A stretch of DNA of 64,000 nt. It comes from CAVTPU01 sp963736695 (lineage in GTDB: Bacteria; Actinomycetota; Actinomycetes; Mycobacteriales; Micromonosporaceae). Below the pieces are notes generated by a model. That model did no database searches. It had not been told where the DNA came from and saw nothing but the letters and a program-made list of their open reading frames with translations. The position numbers and the translations under genes are program-made. The stretch lies in the NCBI GenBank assembly GCA_963736695.1, contig CAVTPU010000004.1:1116001-1180000 (forward strand), read 5' to 3'. Below, piece by piece: positions 37,689-47,198 of the stretch. The stretch's first letter is position 1. Each line of letters begins with the position of its first letter.

Positions 37689-38076
37689 GTCGTCTCCTCA
37701 TGTCGACGCCCGGCACTGGTGGCCCGAGGCGTTTTCATCGCCTGCCCGGAAGAGGTGGATGAGTCTCGTCGGACATTGACTGTGGGCGAAGAGTAAGCGG
37801 GGGAAACCGGATCCGACAGCATTCGGTGACACTTTGCACAGCAGACAGGCCTGATCTGCGTAGACTAGCCGTTGGGAACGCTCCCATGGACAGGAAAACG
37901 CAGGGAGAACGAGCGCAAACATCCACGTGGCGGAAAGATTCGAATGGGGTGCCGAGAAAGATCTCGCCCGGTCGCTGAAAGTCCTTTCAACTTCTTGTGG
38001 AAAGAAGTGAAAACTGTTGCGACTCCCAGCGATTTTTGGCGACTCTCAACCGCTCTGCAGCCACTCTCAACCGGTC
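37689..38076. other. intergenic region upstream of ppdK, 388 bases
   Basis: Region between the ppdK start and the dusB end, both on the minus strand. It contains the LacI-type palindrome at 37873-37886. The part 37930-38060 is unusually AT-rich for this genome. A 30-codon plus-strand frame from ATG 37887 (starting MDRKTQGERAQ) exists but has no further support. Confidence 0.55.
37873..37886. promoter_or_regulatory. LacI-family operator-like palindrome
   Basis: TGGGAACGCTCCCA differs by one base from the perfect palindrome TGGGAGCGCTCCCA bound by the LacI-family regulator CebR in streptomycetes. It lies upstream of ppdK, a gluconeogenic gene. A regulator is not encoded in the window, and binding is inferred from sequence only. 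Confidence 0.5.
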
Positions 38077-39193
38077 TCAGCCGCCGGAGACATCGAGTTC
38101 GGCGTCGACCGGCACGGCGTCGCTGTCGCGGTCGTCGAGCCAGCCATAGGGCAGCACAACCTTCGCCGGGGAGTTGGTGCGACCACGCGGCTGCCCGACA
38201 TTGTCCGTCGGAAACGGCACGGTCGGATCGAGCTTGCCCAGCAGATCGTCGAGCTCCATGAGACTCGACGCCAGTGCCAATGACTGGCGCAACTCGGGCC
38301 CGACCGGGAACCCCTTGAGATACCACGCGACGTGTTTGCGAAAGTCGGTGACGGCCTCACGCTCCGCCCCCCACCAGTCGACGAGCAGCTCCGCGTGCCG
38401 CCGCATGGTCGCGGCCACCTCGCCCAACGTGGGCAGGCTCCGCCGCGGGTCCGCCGCGAACGCCGCCTCGAGGTCGGCGAACAGCCACGGCCGCCCCAGA
38501 CAGCCCCGCCCGACGACCACGCCCGCACACCCCGTCTGCGCCATCATGCGCACGGCGTCGTCGGCCTCCCAGATGTCACCGTTGCCCAGCACCGGGATCT
38601 CCAACGCCTGCACGAGGGTCGCGATCGCCGACCAGTCGGCCTGTCCCGAATACCGTTGCGCGGCGGTCCGCGCGTGCAGGGCCACCCAGGTGGCCCCCGC
38701 CTCCTGCGCGACGAGACCGGCCTCCACATAGGTCAGATGCTCGTCGTCGATGCCCATGCGCATCTTCACCGTGACCGGAATCCCGGCCGGCCTGGCCACG
38801 TCGACGGCGGCGGCGACGATCGCGCCGAAGAGTCGGCGTTTCCACGGGATCGCCGACCCGCCGCCCTTTGCTGGTGATCTTCTTCACGCTGCAGCCGAAG
38901 TTGAGATCGATGTGGTCGGCGAGACCCTCGTCGACGACGCGGGCGACCGCCGCCGCGGTGATCCGCGGATCCACCCCATAGAGCTGCATGCTGCGAGGGT
39001 CCTCGTCCGGACCGAACTGGATCAACCGCTGGGTCTTCGGATTGCGATGTGTCAACGCGACCGTCGTGATCATCTCAGAGACGAAGACGCCCCCGCCCTG
39101 CTCCCGACAGAGCCGGCGGAACGCGACATTGGTGATGCCCGCCATCGGGGCGAGGACCACCGGCGGATTCACTGTTCGATCTCCCAGACGCAC
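38077..39193 (-). pseudogene. dusB: tRNA-dihydrouridine synthase, one frameshift
   Basis: FMN-dependent enzyme that reduces uridine to dihydrouridine in tRNA D-loops. Start taken at GTG 39193. VVLAPMAGITNVAFRRLCRE, SMQLYGVDP and DLNFGCSVKKIT mark the barrel and the catalytic Cys. The usual N-x-GCP is FGCS here. One extra G in a run at about 38867 breaks the frame; reading it out gives SKGGGSAIPWKRRLFG and continues through VKMRMGIDDEHLTY, LHARTAAQRYSG, LGNGDIWEADDA and VVVGRGCLGRPWLF to the stop at 38077. About 371 residues if restored, normal length. Probably intact in the organism. Confidence 0.85.
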
Positions 39194-39357
39194 CCGTCGA
39201 GCATCGCACGCCGCGCCACCGCACCGACCAGTCGCGCCGGCGTGGGCGTACCCGGTAAATTTGACGCCGTCACGGTGTTTCTGGGAGGCCTGATAGGCGG
39301 TGCGTGACGTGCGTCCAACGTCGTGTTTTGTCATCTTCGCAGCTGTGGGAGCCCGCC

Positions 39358-39810
39358 ATGCGTGCCCGTGATCTCGTCGCACCGTTTCCCGTCATCACCG
39401 CGGACACGTCGGCGCTGCAGGCCGCCCGCCTGCTCGCCGGCCTCGACCTGCCCGGACTGATCGTGGTCGACGGCACGCACCAGCCCGTCACGATCCTGCC
39501 CGGCACTCAGGTGCTGCGCATGGCGATTCCGCACTATTACCAGGACGATCCGGCACTGGCCCGAGTCGTCGACGAGGAGCACGCCGACCAGTTCTGCCGT
39601 GGCTTAGAGAACCGGACGGTCGCCGAGTGTCTGTCCAAGCCACATGATGAACTCGCCGTCGTCGATCCCGACGCCACCGTGCTCGAGATCGCCGCGCTGA
39701 TGGCGCGCACCCGGACTCCACTGGTCGCGGTGGTCGACAACCGCACCCTGGTCGGCGCCATCACCCTCGACGCGCTGATGGACCACCTCCTCCCCGGCGA
39801 GCCCAGCTGA
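39358..39810 (+). CDS. CBS-domain protein
   Basis: 150-residue protein consisting of two CBS motifs (a Bateman module): RARDLVAPFPVITADTSALQ with AARLLAGLDLPGLIVVDG, and VAECLSKPHDELAVVDPDAT with LMARTRTPLVAVVDNRTLVG. Bateman modules bind adenine nucleotides and regulate partner proteins. Relatives in actinobacteria sit beside SLC13/ArsB-type permeases, but none is present here. ATG 39358 with GGGAG upstream. Divergent from dusB. Confidence 0.87.
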   Translation: MRARDLVAPFPVITADTSALQAARLLAGLDLPGLIVVDGTHQPVTILPGTQVLRMAIPHYYQDDPALARVVDEEHADQFCRGLENRTVAECLSKPHDELAVVDPDATVLEIAALMARTRTPLVAVVDNRTLVGAITLDALMDHLLPGEPS

Positions 39811-40084
39811 TCCACTCTGGACAAACCTTTCCTGGTACGCCGAAGGCCGCGCTCGCGGCGCCTCGGTGAACACCCGCGCGGGCCGACTCGCCCCCCGCGG
39901 CCACGCCCATCCACGCGAGCTGATTCGCCCCCCGCGGTCACCCAACCTTCGCGGGCCGAACCGGCTCGTGGGCGGGCGGACTGCCTGCCAAGCAGTATCC
40001 AACTCGCCGGTCAGGCTCTAGGCTGGTTCTTCGGGTGAGTGGCAACCGGCTGCGCGCAGCCGGGCGGCGGGAGAGGATCGCACT
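39811..40084. other. intergenic region between CBS and XdhC genes
   Basis: 274 bases without a gene. It contains a repeated TTCGCCCCCCGCGG-like motif (near 39887 and 39924) and GC-rich short inverted repeats, for example CCGCGCTCGCGG. No convincing promoter was identified. Confidence 0.45.
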
Positions 40085-40618
40085 GTGGCGGCACCGACAC
40101 ATCCGGATCCATCGTGTGCGATCGCGCGGGGCGAGCTGCCACCCGAGGTCGGCGCGCGGACGATCGTGGGCGTCTTCGTGACCCCCACGACGGAGTTTCT
40201 TCTCCACTTCGCCCGCGACCTCGGCTATCGGACGATCATGATGGACCCGGACTCCGACCGGCTCACGTGGGCGGAGTGGCGCTATGCCGACGAGGTCGCG
40301 ACCGTGCCGACCGAGGAACTCGTCGGTCGGGACACCGACGTCGTGATCACCGACCACGAAAGGCCCGAACTGGGCCCGGTGCTCGAGTCGTTCCTGCGCC
40401 TGCCGGCCCGGTGGATCGGCGTGGCGGGCAGCGTCCGGCACCCCGCCCCACACATCGAGGCGCTGCGTGGCCTGGGCGTGCCCGATCCGGTGATCGCGCG
40501 CATTCGCCGACCGCTCGGGCTCAACATCGGCTCCCGCACCCCTGCCGAGATCGCCCTCGCGACGCTCGCCGGACTGATCGCCGACCGCAACCGCCGTCCT
40601 GGCGGATTCGCCTTCTAG
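40085..40618 (+). CDS. XdhC C-terminal (Rossmann) domain protein
   Basis: 177-residue protein corresponding to the XdhC_C Rossmann domain of XdhC/CoxI chaperones that insert sulfurated molybdenum cofactor into xanthine or CO dehydrogenases: TPTTEFLLHFARDLGYRTIM, DTDVVITDHERPELGPVLES, WIGVAGSVRHPAPHIEALRG, and IGSRTPAEIALATLAGLIAD. The N-terminal XdhC_CoxI domain is absent and no molybdoenzyme gene is nearby, so the partner is unknown. GTG 40085; GGGAG site upstream. Confidence 0.85.
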   Translation: MAAPTHPDPSCAIARGELPPEVGARTIVGVFVTPTTEFLLHFARDLGYRTIMMDPDSDRLTWAEWRYADEVATVPTEELVGRDTDVVITDHERPELGPVLESFLRLPARWIGVAGSVRHPAPHIEALRGLGVPDPVIARIRRPLGLNIGSRTPAEIALATLAGLIADRNRRPGGFAF

Positions 40619-40646
40619 CCCAGGTGGCGGCACGCCCCGCTCAGCA

Positions 40647-40694
40647 CAACGCGGTGTTTGAGGGTCGTTGGAACGACCCTCAAACACCGCGTTG
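40647..40694. terminator. perfect 23-bp palindromic hairpin, bidirectional terminator
   Basis: Arms 40647-40669 and 40672-40694 are perfectly complementary over 23 bases around a GG centre (CAACGCGGTGTTTGAGGG, then its complement). It lies between the convergent XdhC gene and glyS, 28 bases after the XdhC stop, and would work on both strands. The arms contain TTTGAG/CTCAAA, giving a short U-run on either transcript. Confidence 0.75.
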
Positions 40695-40952
40695 ATGCTC
40701 GACGCCAGCGATCGCCCAAACCGCAGCGATTCCTCGTCGGACAATGTGCACAAACCTCACGTTCCGCCGCCGACGCACAGGGAAGTTCGCCGCGAGCCGA
40801 CCTCAGCACGGGCCAAGCTGACGCACGAGCGGACCTCAGCACGGGCAAAGCTGACACACGGGCAAAGCTGACGCACGAGCCAACCTCAGCGCGGTGAACC
40901 TCGCCAGTGAAGCCCACCGCGCCAGCACCGCCTGAATCCGAGGCAGCAGAGG
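40695..40952. other. repeat-containing convergent intergenic region
   Basis: Non-coding region between the palindromic terminator and the glyS stop. It is filled largely by the 33-base tandem repeat (40794-40890). Short open frames on both strands cross it but are repeats of the same 11 residues and have no start context. Confidence 0.55.
40794..40890. repeat. 33-bp tandem repeat, about three copies
   Basis: Unit 1 (40794-40826) and unit 2 (40827-40859) are 33 bases each with about 90% identity (GAGC-GACCTCAGCACGGG then AAAGCTGACGCAC). A 17-base half unit follows (40860-40876) and a 14-base start of another (40877-40890). Located between a terminator and the 3' end of glyS. Confidence 0.85.
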
Positions 40953-42329
<1,377 letters not shown>

Positions 42330-42406
42330 TGGTTGTCAGTTCCTCCAGATTGGCCGCCGGCTGGCTGTCGGCGGGCGCGTGCTCGGTGATTCGGTCGACT
42401 CCCACC

Positions 42407-42940
42407 CTAACGGGCTGTTCCACAGACTTTCAGCTCGCCGGTCGAGCTGTCCTGATCGAGCACGAACCGCTCGTCGGCGGCTGTCCCGTCGTCGAAGCGC
42501 AGTGCGGCCGGCACCGTGACCTCGGCGGCGAGGCTCGGATCACCCACCTCGAAGGAGGACAGCCCCGGGTGGCTCTCGTCGAGAGTGAACTCGGCGCGGC
42601 CACGCCTGGCGCGTTCGCGGGGACACAACAACTCGTACGCCGAATCGAAGTCGCCATCCTCGATAGCGCTCAGGTAGTCGGTGACGGTGGAACGGGCCTC
42701 GTCGATCACTTTCTGGTTGCCGAAGACGACCAGAGCGCCGAACCCGGCGGCACCACCCGCGCAGCAGAGCACCGCGGCGAGCACGGCGAGCGTGACCGCC
42801 CAACCCCGTCGTTGACGGGTGCCGTCGGTCGGCGGCGCGATGAAGGGGGGTCGCACCCCGGGGCCGGGCGGGGGCGGCGCGGCGCCCGGCGCCGCGCCGT
42901 GATGTGGTGTTGCGGCAGATCCGGGGCCCGCGACGGTCAT
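42407..42940 (-). CDS. Pro-rich membrane-anchored protein with extracytoplasmic domain
   Basis: 177 residues from ATG 42940, whose codon overlaps the upstream ABM gene stop (ATGA). A Pro/Ala/Gly-rich cytoplasmic head (PGAAPPPPGPGVRPPFIAPP) is followed by one TM helix (WAVTLAVLAAVLCCAGGAAGF). The outer domain has the NTF2/DUF4878-like pattern VTDYLSAIEDGDFDSAYELL with a single paired-looking Cys (ELLCPRERAR and LKVCGTAR). This architecture is common among actinobacterial secreted proteins of unknown function. Confidence 0.72.
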   Translation of the reverse strand: MTVAGPGSAATPHHGAAPGAAPPPPGPGVRPPFIAPPTDGTRQRRGWAVTLAVLAAVLCCAGGAAGFGALVVFGNQKVIDEARSTVTDYLSAIEDGDFDSAYELLCPRERARRGRAEFTLDESHPGLSSFEVGDPSLAAEVTVPAALRFDDGTAADERFVLDQDSSTGELKVCGTAR

Positions 42941-43287
42941 GCCCCCGATGCTACCGGTGCGTCCGGATCGGTCGGTGTCACCGGCGTGGGCGCCACGAAA
43001 CCCGGCCCGGCGGTGAGCACCGGATCGAACGCGGAGACCTCGGGTGACGCCTTCGCCAACAGTCGGGTGCCGAGCATCTTGACCTGCGGATTGGACAGCG
43101 CTCGGCGATAGGTGCCGACGGACTCCCAGTCGAGCAGCAGGCACCACTGATCGGGTTCCTCGAAGGACCGGGCCAACCTTCCCTGGCGATAACCCGCACA
43201 GGCGGCGAGGGCGGAGAGCGCGTCGGCCGCCTCGGCGAGAAACTCCGACTCCGACTCGGTCACGGTGAATCTCAACACGGCGAGCAT
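42937..43287 (-). CDS. antibiotic biosynthesis monooxygenase (ABM) fold protein
   Basis: 116-residue dimeric alpha+beta-barrel protein of the ABM/EthD-like family: MLAVLRFTVTESESEFLAEA, GYRQGRLARSFEEPDQWCLL, WESVGTYRRALSNPQVKM. Members include small oxygenases and haem-degrading proteins, but no active site can be read here. A Pro/Thr/Asp-rich tail (PTPVTPTDPDAPVASG) is unusual for the fold. Coupled by ATGA overlap to the following membrane-anchored gene; divergent from a small membrane protein gene 17 bases away. Confidence 0.75.
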   Translation of the reverse strand: MLAVLRFTVTESESEFLAEAADALSALAACAGYRQGRLARSFEEPDQWCLLLDWESVGTYRRALSNPQVKMLGTRLLAKASPEVSAFDPVLTAGPGFVAPTPVTPTDPDAPVASGA

Positions 43288-43304
43288 GCCGCTACGGTAG
43301 CGGC

Positions 43305-43562
43305 ATGACCGACCAGCGCCACGGCCTCGGGCACCGGCTCGCCCGGCTGGACCGCACGACCGTCTTTCTCGCCGCGCTCACCCTCGGGGTCGCCGGGCTG
43401 TTCCTGCCGGGGTGGGCGGGGGCCGGCCTGCTGGTGGCGGTGGTCGCGGCGTTGATCATGGTGGCTAGGCTGACCTGGCCGGTCACGCCCGCGCCGATGC
43501 GGATCGTGCGGGTGATGATCCTCACCGCGCTGGTGGCGGTCGCCGTCGCCAAGCTGATCTAA
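43305..43562 (+). CDS. small two- or three-helix membrane protein (possibly DUF6703)
   Basis: 85 residues with hydrophobic segments TTVFLAALTLGVAGLFLPG, AGLLVAVVAALIMVARL and IVRVMILTALVAVAVAKL. ATG 43305. Similar small proteins occur next to ABM genes in related actinobacteria and I think they are the ones called DUF6703, but I am not certain of the family name. Function unknown. Confidence 0.68.
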   Translation: MTDQRHGLGHRLARLDRTTVFLAALTLGVAGLFLPGWAGAGLLVAVVAALIMVARLTWPVTPAPMRIVRVMILTALVAVAVAKLI

Positions 43563-43619
43563 ATACCCCGCGCAGAACCGCGGAGGGACCGATCTGAAGC
43601 CCGGGTACCCTCCGTCCAC

Positions 43620-45431
43620 ATGCGCGTCGTCAACCCCCACGGGGGCACAACCATCACCACCGTGGAGGCGATCAGTCGATATGGGTCGCTACTTGGCAAC
43701 CGGCTCCACAAGAACCGCCGGCCGATTCGGGTGTTTGAAGGTGGCCTCTCCATACGCGGGGATTTGCTTGCGGAGCATGGCCGGGTCAGCTGTCAGGAGC
43801 ACCTGATCGTCGATGGGGACCTGACCGTCACCGGGTTACTGGAATGGTGGGATGACGAGTGGACCAAGGTGCTCCTCGTGACCGGGAACATGCGGGTCGA
43901 CCGCCTGTCGCTCGGGGAACGGGTCGATGTCGTCGTCGGTGGTGATCTGGTGGCCCAGGACCTGGTCGACGCATACGGTCGGGGTGAGAGCCCAACCGAC
44001 GCGGACACCCGGCTGAGTGTGGCCAACCTGCGCGCGGCGCGCCTCGTCCTGGCCGGACACGTGGATGTGACGGTCCGCGAGGATCTGCTCGTCACGGGAG
44101 AGGTGACAGGGAAGAGCATCGACCGTCGCGGCTCCTTGACGGTGCACGGCCGGACCCGATGCCGGATGGTGTGGGCGAAACGTTGGTTCACCATGACCTT
44201 CGCGGAAGAGCCCGAGGCAGACGTCCTGAGGGGCAACCTGCCACGGACGGTGTTGAACGACGAGTTGACCCGGCTGGCGCGGCGACCGGATGACGTGTTC
44301 GAGTTGGACCTGAAAGGCAAAGACCTTCCGGTGGTTCCGGAGGCCATTCGAGGCTTCACCAATCTGCGCCGACTGGGGCTGTCTCACAACTACAATGTGG
44401 ACAGTGTGCCGGACTGGATCGCCGAACTGACCGGGCTGACGGAACTCGATCTGTCGTCGACCACGATGACCACGGTGCCCGCGGCACTGGCGCGGCTCAG
44501 CGAATTGACCACGCTGAAAGTGTCCAACTCGGAGGGCGAGCTGCTTCGCCTGCCGGACCACCTTGGTCGGCTCACCAACCTGCGGGTGCTACATCTGGAG
44601 GGCGCCGCTGCTCCGGTGCCGAACCAGGTCGCCGATCTGGTCCGGCTGGAAGAACTGAACCTCCAGAATCTGGGGGGCGGCAAGCCGGTGGAGTTCCCCG
44701 GGTCGGTCACGCGGCTGCCGAAATTGCGGGTGCTGAAGCTGGCCAAGACGCGGCTGACCTCGGTGCCCGACGAGCTGGCGTCCATGGATTCGTTGGAGGA
44801 ACTGGACCTCGGTGATTCACTCGGTTTGGTACGCCGACTGCCGGTTTTGGCCCGGCTGCCCCGGCTACGCGCGCTCCGGGTGGACGGACACATGTATGGG
44901 CGCCCCTGCGGTTGCCACTCCCCGAGCTTGCTTGAACAGGTCTGGGAGGTGACCACCCTCGAAGAGTTGAACCTCAACTTCTGGGGTGGGCTCTGCGGGC
45001 CTCTCGGCCGCACAAGAGACCGCGTAAGCCGCCAAGGACCGTTCACCTTGCCGAACCACGCGTTCGCGGTGATGCCTCGCCTTCGCACCCTCAACCTGAT
45101 CTCCACCTGGGTCACGACTCTGCCGGAGTCGTTCTACGCCCTGCGCGAATTGGTGGAGGTGCACCTAGACTTCGCGTCGTTGGACAGCCCGACTCGGCGG
45201 CGGTTAGCCGAACTAGCCAATGACGAGCGGGACAACCCCGCGTTCGATTGGATCCGCACAATCCAGGTTCGGCTTCTCATCAAGGCGGGGCGCTCGGACG
45301 CGGCCCAAAAACTCGCCCGCCAGGTGCTGACCCGTCGTCCGGACTTCGTCGGCCTCGCGGATTTCGCCTCAGCCCCGACAACTCGCGTGTCCACACGTCA
45401 GAGGCGAGCGACCTTTGGGGCCCTACCCTAG
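43620..45431 (+). CDS. beta-helix (polymer-forming-like) plus leucine-rich-repeat protein
   Basis: 603 residues, apparently cytoplasmic, with no signal peptide or TM helix. Residues about 38-200 show the short alternating strand pattern of bactofilin/polymer-forming or right-handed beta-helix domains (EHLIVDGDLTVTG, KVLLVTGNMRV, DVVVGGDLVAQDLV, DLLVTGEVTG). Residues about 230-520 carry about ten leucine-rich repeats (LTGLTELDLSSTTMTTVP, LTNLRVLHLEG, LPKLRVLKLAKTRLTSVP). A C-terminal helical stretch resembles a TPR (GRSDAAQKLARQVLTRRPD). Function unknown; protein-interaction scaffold inferred. The stop overlaps the rpiB stop on the other strand in one CTAG. Confidence 0.8.
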   Translation: MRVVNPHGGTTITTVEAISRYGSLLGNRLHKNRRPIRVFEGGLSIRGDLLAEHGRVSCQEHLIVDGDLTVTGLLEWWDDEWTKVLLVTGNMRVDRLSLGERVDVVVGGDLVAQDLVDAYGRGESPTDADTRLSVANLRAARLVLAGHVDVTVREDLLVTGEVTGKSIDRRGSLTVHGRTRCRMVWAKRWFTMTFAEEPEADVLRGNLPRTVLNDELTRLARRPDDVFELDLKGKDLPVVPEAIRGFTNLRRLGLSHNYNVDSVPDWIAELTGLTELDLSSTTMTTVPAALARLSELTTLKVSNSEGELLRLPDHLGRLTNLRVLHLEGAAAPVPNQVADLVRLEELNLQNLGGGKPVEFPGSVTRLPKLRVLKLAKTRLTSVPDELASMDSLEELDLGDSLGLVRRLPVLARLPRLRALRVDGHMYGRPCGCHSPSLLEQVWEVTTLEELNLNFWGGLCGPLGRTRDRVSRQGPFTLPNHAFAVMPRLRTLNLISTWVTTLPESFYALRELVEVHLDFASLDSPTRRRLAELANDERDNPAFDWIRTIQVRLLIKAGRSDAAQKLARQVLTRRPDFVGLADFASAPTTRVSTRQRRATFGALP

Positions 45432-45877
45432 TCGCGGGTCTCGTAGGCGGCGATCTGGGCGATGCGCCGCCGGTGTCGGTCGCCGCCGGAGAACTCAGTG
45501 GTGAGGAACGCCTCGATGATCGCCTCGATCTGCTCGATCGGGTGTTGCCGGGCGCCGACGCCGACAATGGTGGCGTCGTTGTGTTCGCGGGCCAGCCGGG
45601 CGGTCTCGACGTTCCAGGCCAAAGCCGCCCGGGCACCGCGCACCTTGTTGGCGGCGATCTGCTCCCCGTTGCCGGAGCCGCCGAGGACGATCCCGAGGCT
45701 GCCGGGGTCGGCCACGACCCGCTCGGCGGTCGACAGACAGAACGTCGGATAGTCGTCCTCCGCGTCGTAGTGATGCGGACCGATATCGACGACGTCATCT
45801 CCCCGGTCAGCGAGCCATCGGCACAGGTGTTGTTTCACCTCGAACCCGGCGTGGTCGGAGCCGATGTAGACCCGCAT
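45428..45877 (-). CDS. rpiB: ribose-5-phosphate isomerase B
   Basis: Interconverts ribose 5-phosphate and ribulose 5-phosphate in the pentose phosphate pathway. 149 residues from ATG 45877. Signature MRVYIGSDHAGFEVKQHL, then VLGGSGNGEQIAANKVRG with the catalytic Glu of the mycobacterial-type RpiB (E in GNGEQ), and LAREHNDATIVGVGARQH. The DUF1015 gene ends two bases upstream of its start, so the two are probably in one operon. Confidence 0.95.
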   Translation of the reverse strand: MRVYIGSDHAGFEVKQHLCRWLADRGDDVVDIGPHHYDAEDDYPTFCLSTAERVVADPGSLGIVLGGSGNGEQIAANKVRGARAALAWNVETARLAREHNDATIVGVGARQHPIEQIEAIIEAFLTTEFSGGDRHRRRIAQIAAYETRD

Positions 45878-45879
45878 GC

Positions 45880-47130
45880 TCACTCCCGTCCTTCGTCGAT
45901 CGCCCGCAGGTCGGCGAGGACCAGCCCGCCGCGCGCCTTCGGGGTGAACCAGGTGCTCTTGCGGGGCAGTTTGTGGCGGGCCAGGTTCACCTCGACGAAG
46001 TCGACGACCGCGACCGGCGCGATCATGATCGCGATATCCGCCCGGTCGGTGTCGACCTCGCTGACGAGCCATTCGGGTGGGTAGTCCCCGCCGACGTAGG
46101 TGATGCGTTTGTCGCCGGGCTCCAGTCCGAGGACCGCGCTGAGGAGCACCCGTTCCACGACCGCGTGATCCATGCGGCCGACCTGGTCGGTCCCGGGCTC
46201 GATGAGACCGGCGAGCCCGACGCGATACCCCTCGCCCGCCGTGCGCGACGGCCGCCCGTACACGATGATCTCGCCTCGGTCGGGGACGCTCAGCGCGCCG
46301 CGCGGCACGGGGCTCACGTCGGCGCCGAGCTCGCGCAGTCGGGTGACGATGGCCGTCACGTCGAGTGGCGACTGGTCCACGAGCCGGTGGTAGGGCTGGA
46401 TCGCGACGGAGTCGGCGGTGGTGATCACCGCGAGGAAGCGGGGCAGCTCACCGATCTGAGCCGCGAGGCTGCGGTGGTTGCCGTCGGCCACGACGAGCTC
46501 TCCCCCGCCGGCGAGTTCGGTGATGCGGGTGGCCGCCGCCGATGCGGCGGGCAAGACCCAGACCGCATGGGTACGCCCGACGTGGTCGACGTCGGTCACG
46601 TCCGGCTCACCCGCCTGTGCCACCGCCTCGACCAGCGCCGCGTGCAGCTCGTCGCCGCAGCCGGTCTGCACGAGCAGCACCGGCGAGAGCAGATGCTGGG
46701 TCGCCTCGGCGAGCGCGACCCGCTCGCGGACTTTCTCGATGAAGACATCCTCGTTGCGGATGACCAGGCCCGGCTCGTCGGCCGTGGTGGAGATCTGCGA
46801 GGTCTCGACCATCGCGAAGACTCCGTAGGCGGCCTCGTCGAGGCGCTCGGGGGCGGCGATGCGATAGAGCACGACGACGTCGTCGACCGGCCGATAGGCG
46901 CCGTCGGCCTGATCCTTGGCCAACCGCGCCGCAGCCTCGTCAAGCGCCTGGGAGAAGGTCAGGCCAACGCTGGCCGGGACCCGGTGTGGCATCTCGACGG
47001 CGAGCGCGCTGCGCGGGTTCGCCGCGATGATCTCGGTGATCTCCGCGTCGTCGGCGAACTCGTCGTAGTTGCGGGCTCCGGTGCCGCCGGTGGAGATCCA
47101 GGCGCGTCGCAGTGGGTGCACAACGGTCAT
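45880..47130 (-). CDS. DUF1015 family protein (SerK-like)
   Basis: 416-residue DUF1015 protein. Archaeal members include ADP-dependent serine kinase SerK, but the bacterial function is not established. Conserved pieces: IIAANPRSALAVEMPHR, VVVLYRIAAPERLDEAAYGV, VWVLPAASAAA, VVADGNHRSLAAQIGELPRF (the family DGxHR box), FVEVNLARHKLPRKSTWFTP. Located immediately upstream of rpiB and downstream of the DsbA-like gene, with a hairpin between. Confidence 0.86.
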   Translation of the reverse strand: MTVVHPLRRAWISTGGTGARNYDEFADDAEITEIIAANPRSALAVEMPHRVPASVGLTFSQALDEAAARLAKDQADGAYRPVDDVVVLYRIAAPERLDEAAYGVFAMVETSQISTTADEPGLVIRNEDVFIEKVRERVALAEATQHLLSPVLLVQTGCGDELHAALVEAVAQAGEPDVTDVDHVGRTHAVWVLPAASAAATRITELAGGGELVVADGNHRSLAAQIGELPRFLAVITTADSVAIQPYHRLVDQSPLDVTAIVTRLRELGADVSPVPRGALSVPDRGEIIVYGRPSRTAGEGYRVGLAGLIEPGTDQVGRMDHAVVERVLLSAVLGLEPGDKRITYVGGDYPPEWLVSEVDTDRADIAIMIAPVAVVDFVEVNLARHKLPRKSTWFTPKARGGLVLADLRAIDEGRE

Positions 47131-47154
47131 TACTCGACGCTAGCGTCTCGTGAT

Positions 47155-47184
47155 CACACCGGCGGGGGCAGGGCCCGCCGGTGT
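47155..47184 (-). terminator. hairpin terminator after the DsbA-like gene
   Basis: Perfect 12-base arms CACACCGGCGGG (47155-47166) and CCCGCCGGTGTG (47173-47184), loop GGCAGG, 14 bases beyond the stop of the minus-strand gene at 47199 and upstream of the DUF1015 start. No U-tract. Confidence 0.7.
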
Positions 47185-47198
47185 GGCGCGCGTCGTGA

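Noticed and set aside
37887..37979. 30-codon plus-strand frame after the LacI-like palindrome
   Set aside because: No ribosome site, no recognisable motif and composition unlike coding sequence here; mentioned only in the gap entry.
40658..40897. 79-residue frame across the 33-base repeat
   Set aside because: Begins inside the terminator palindrome and consists of repeat translation only.
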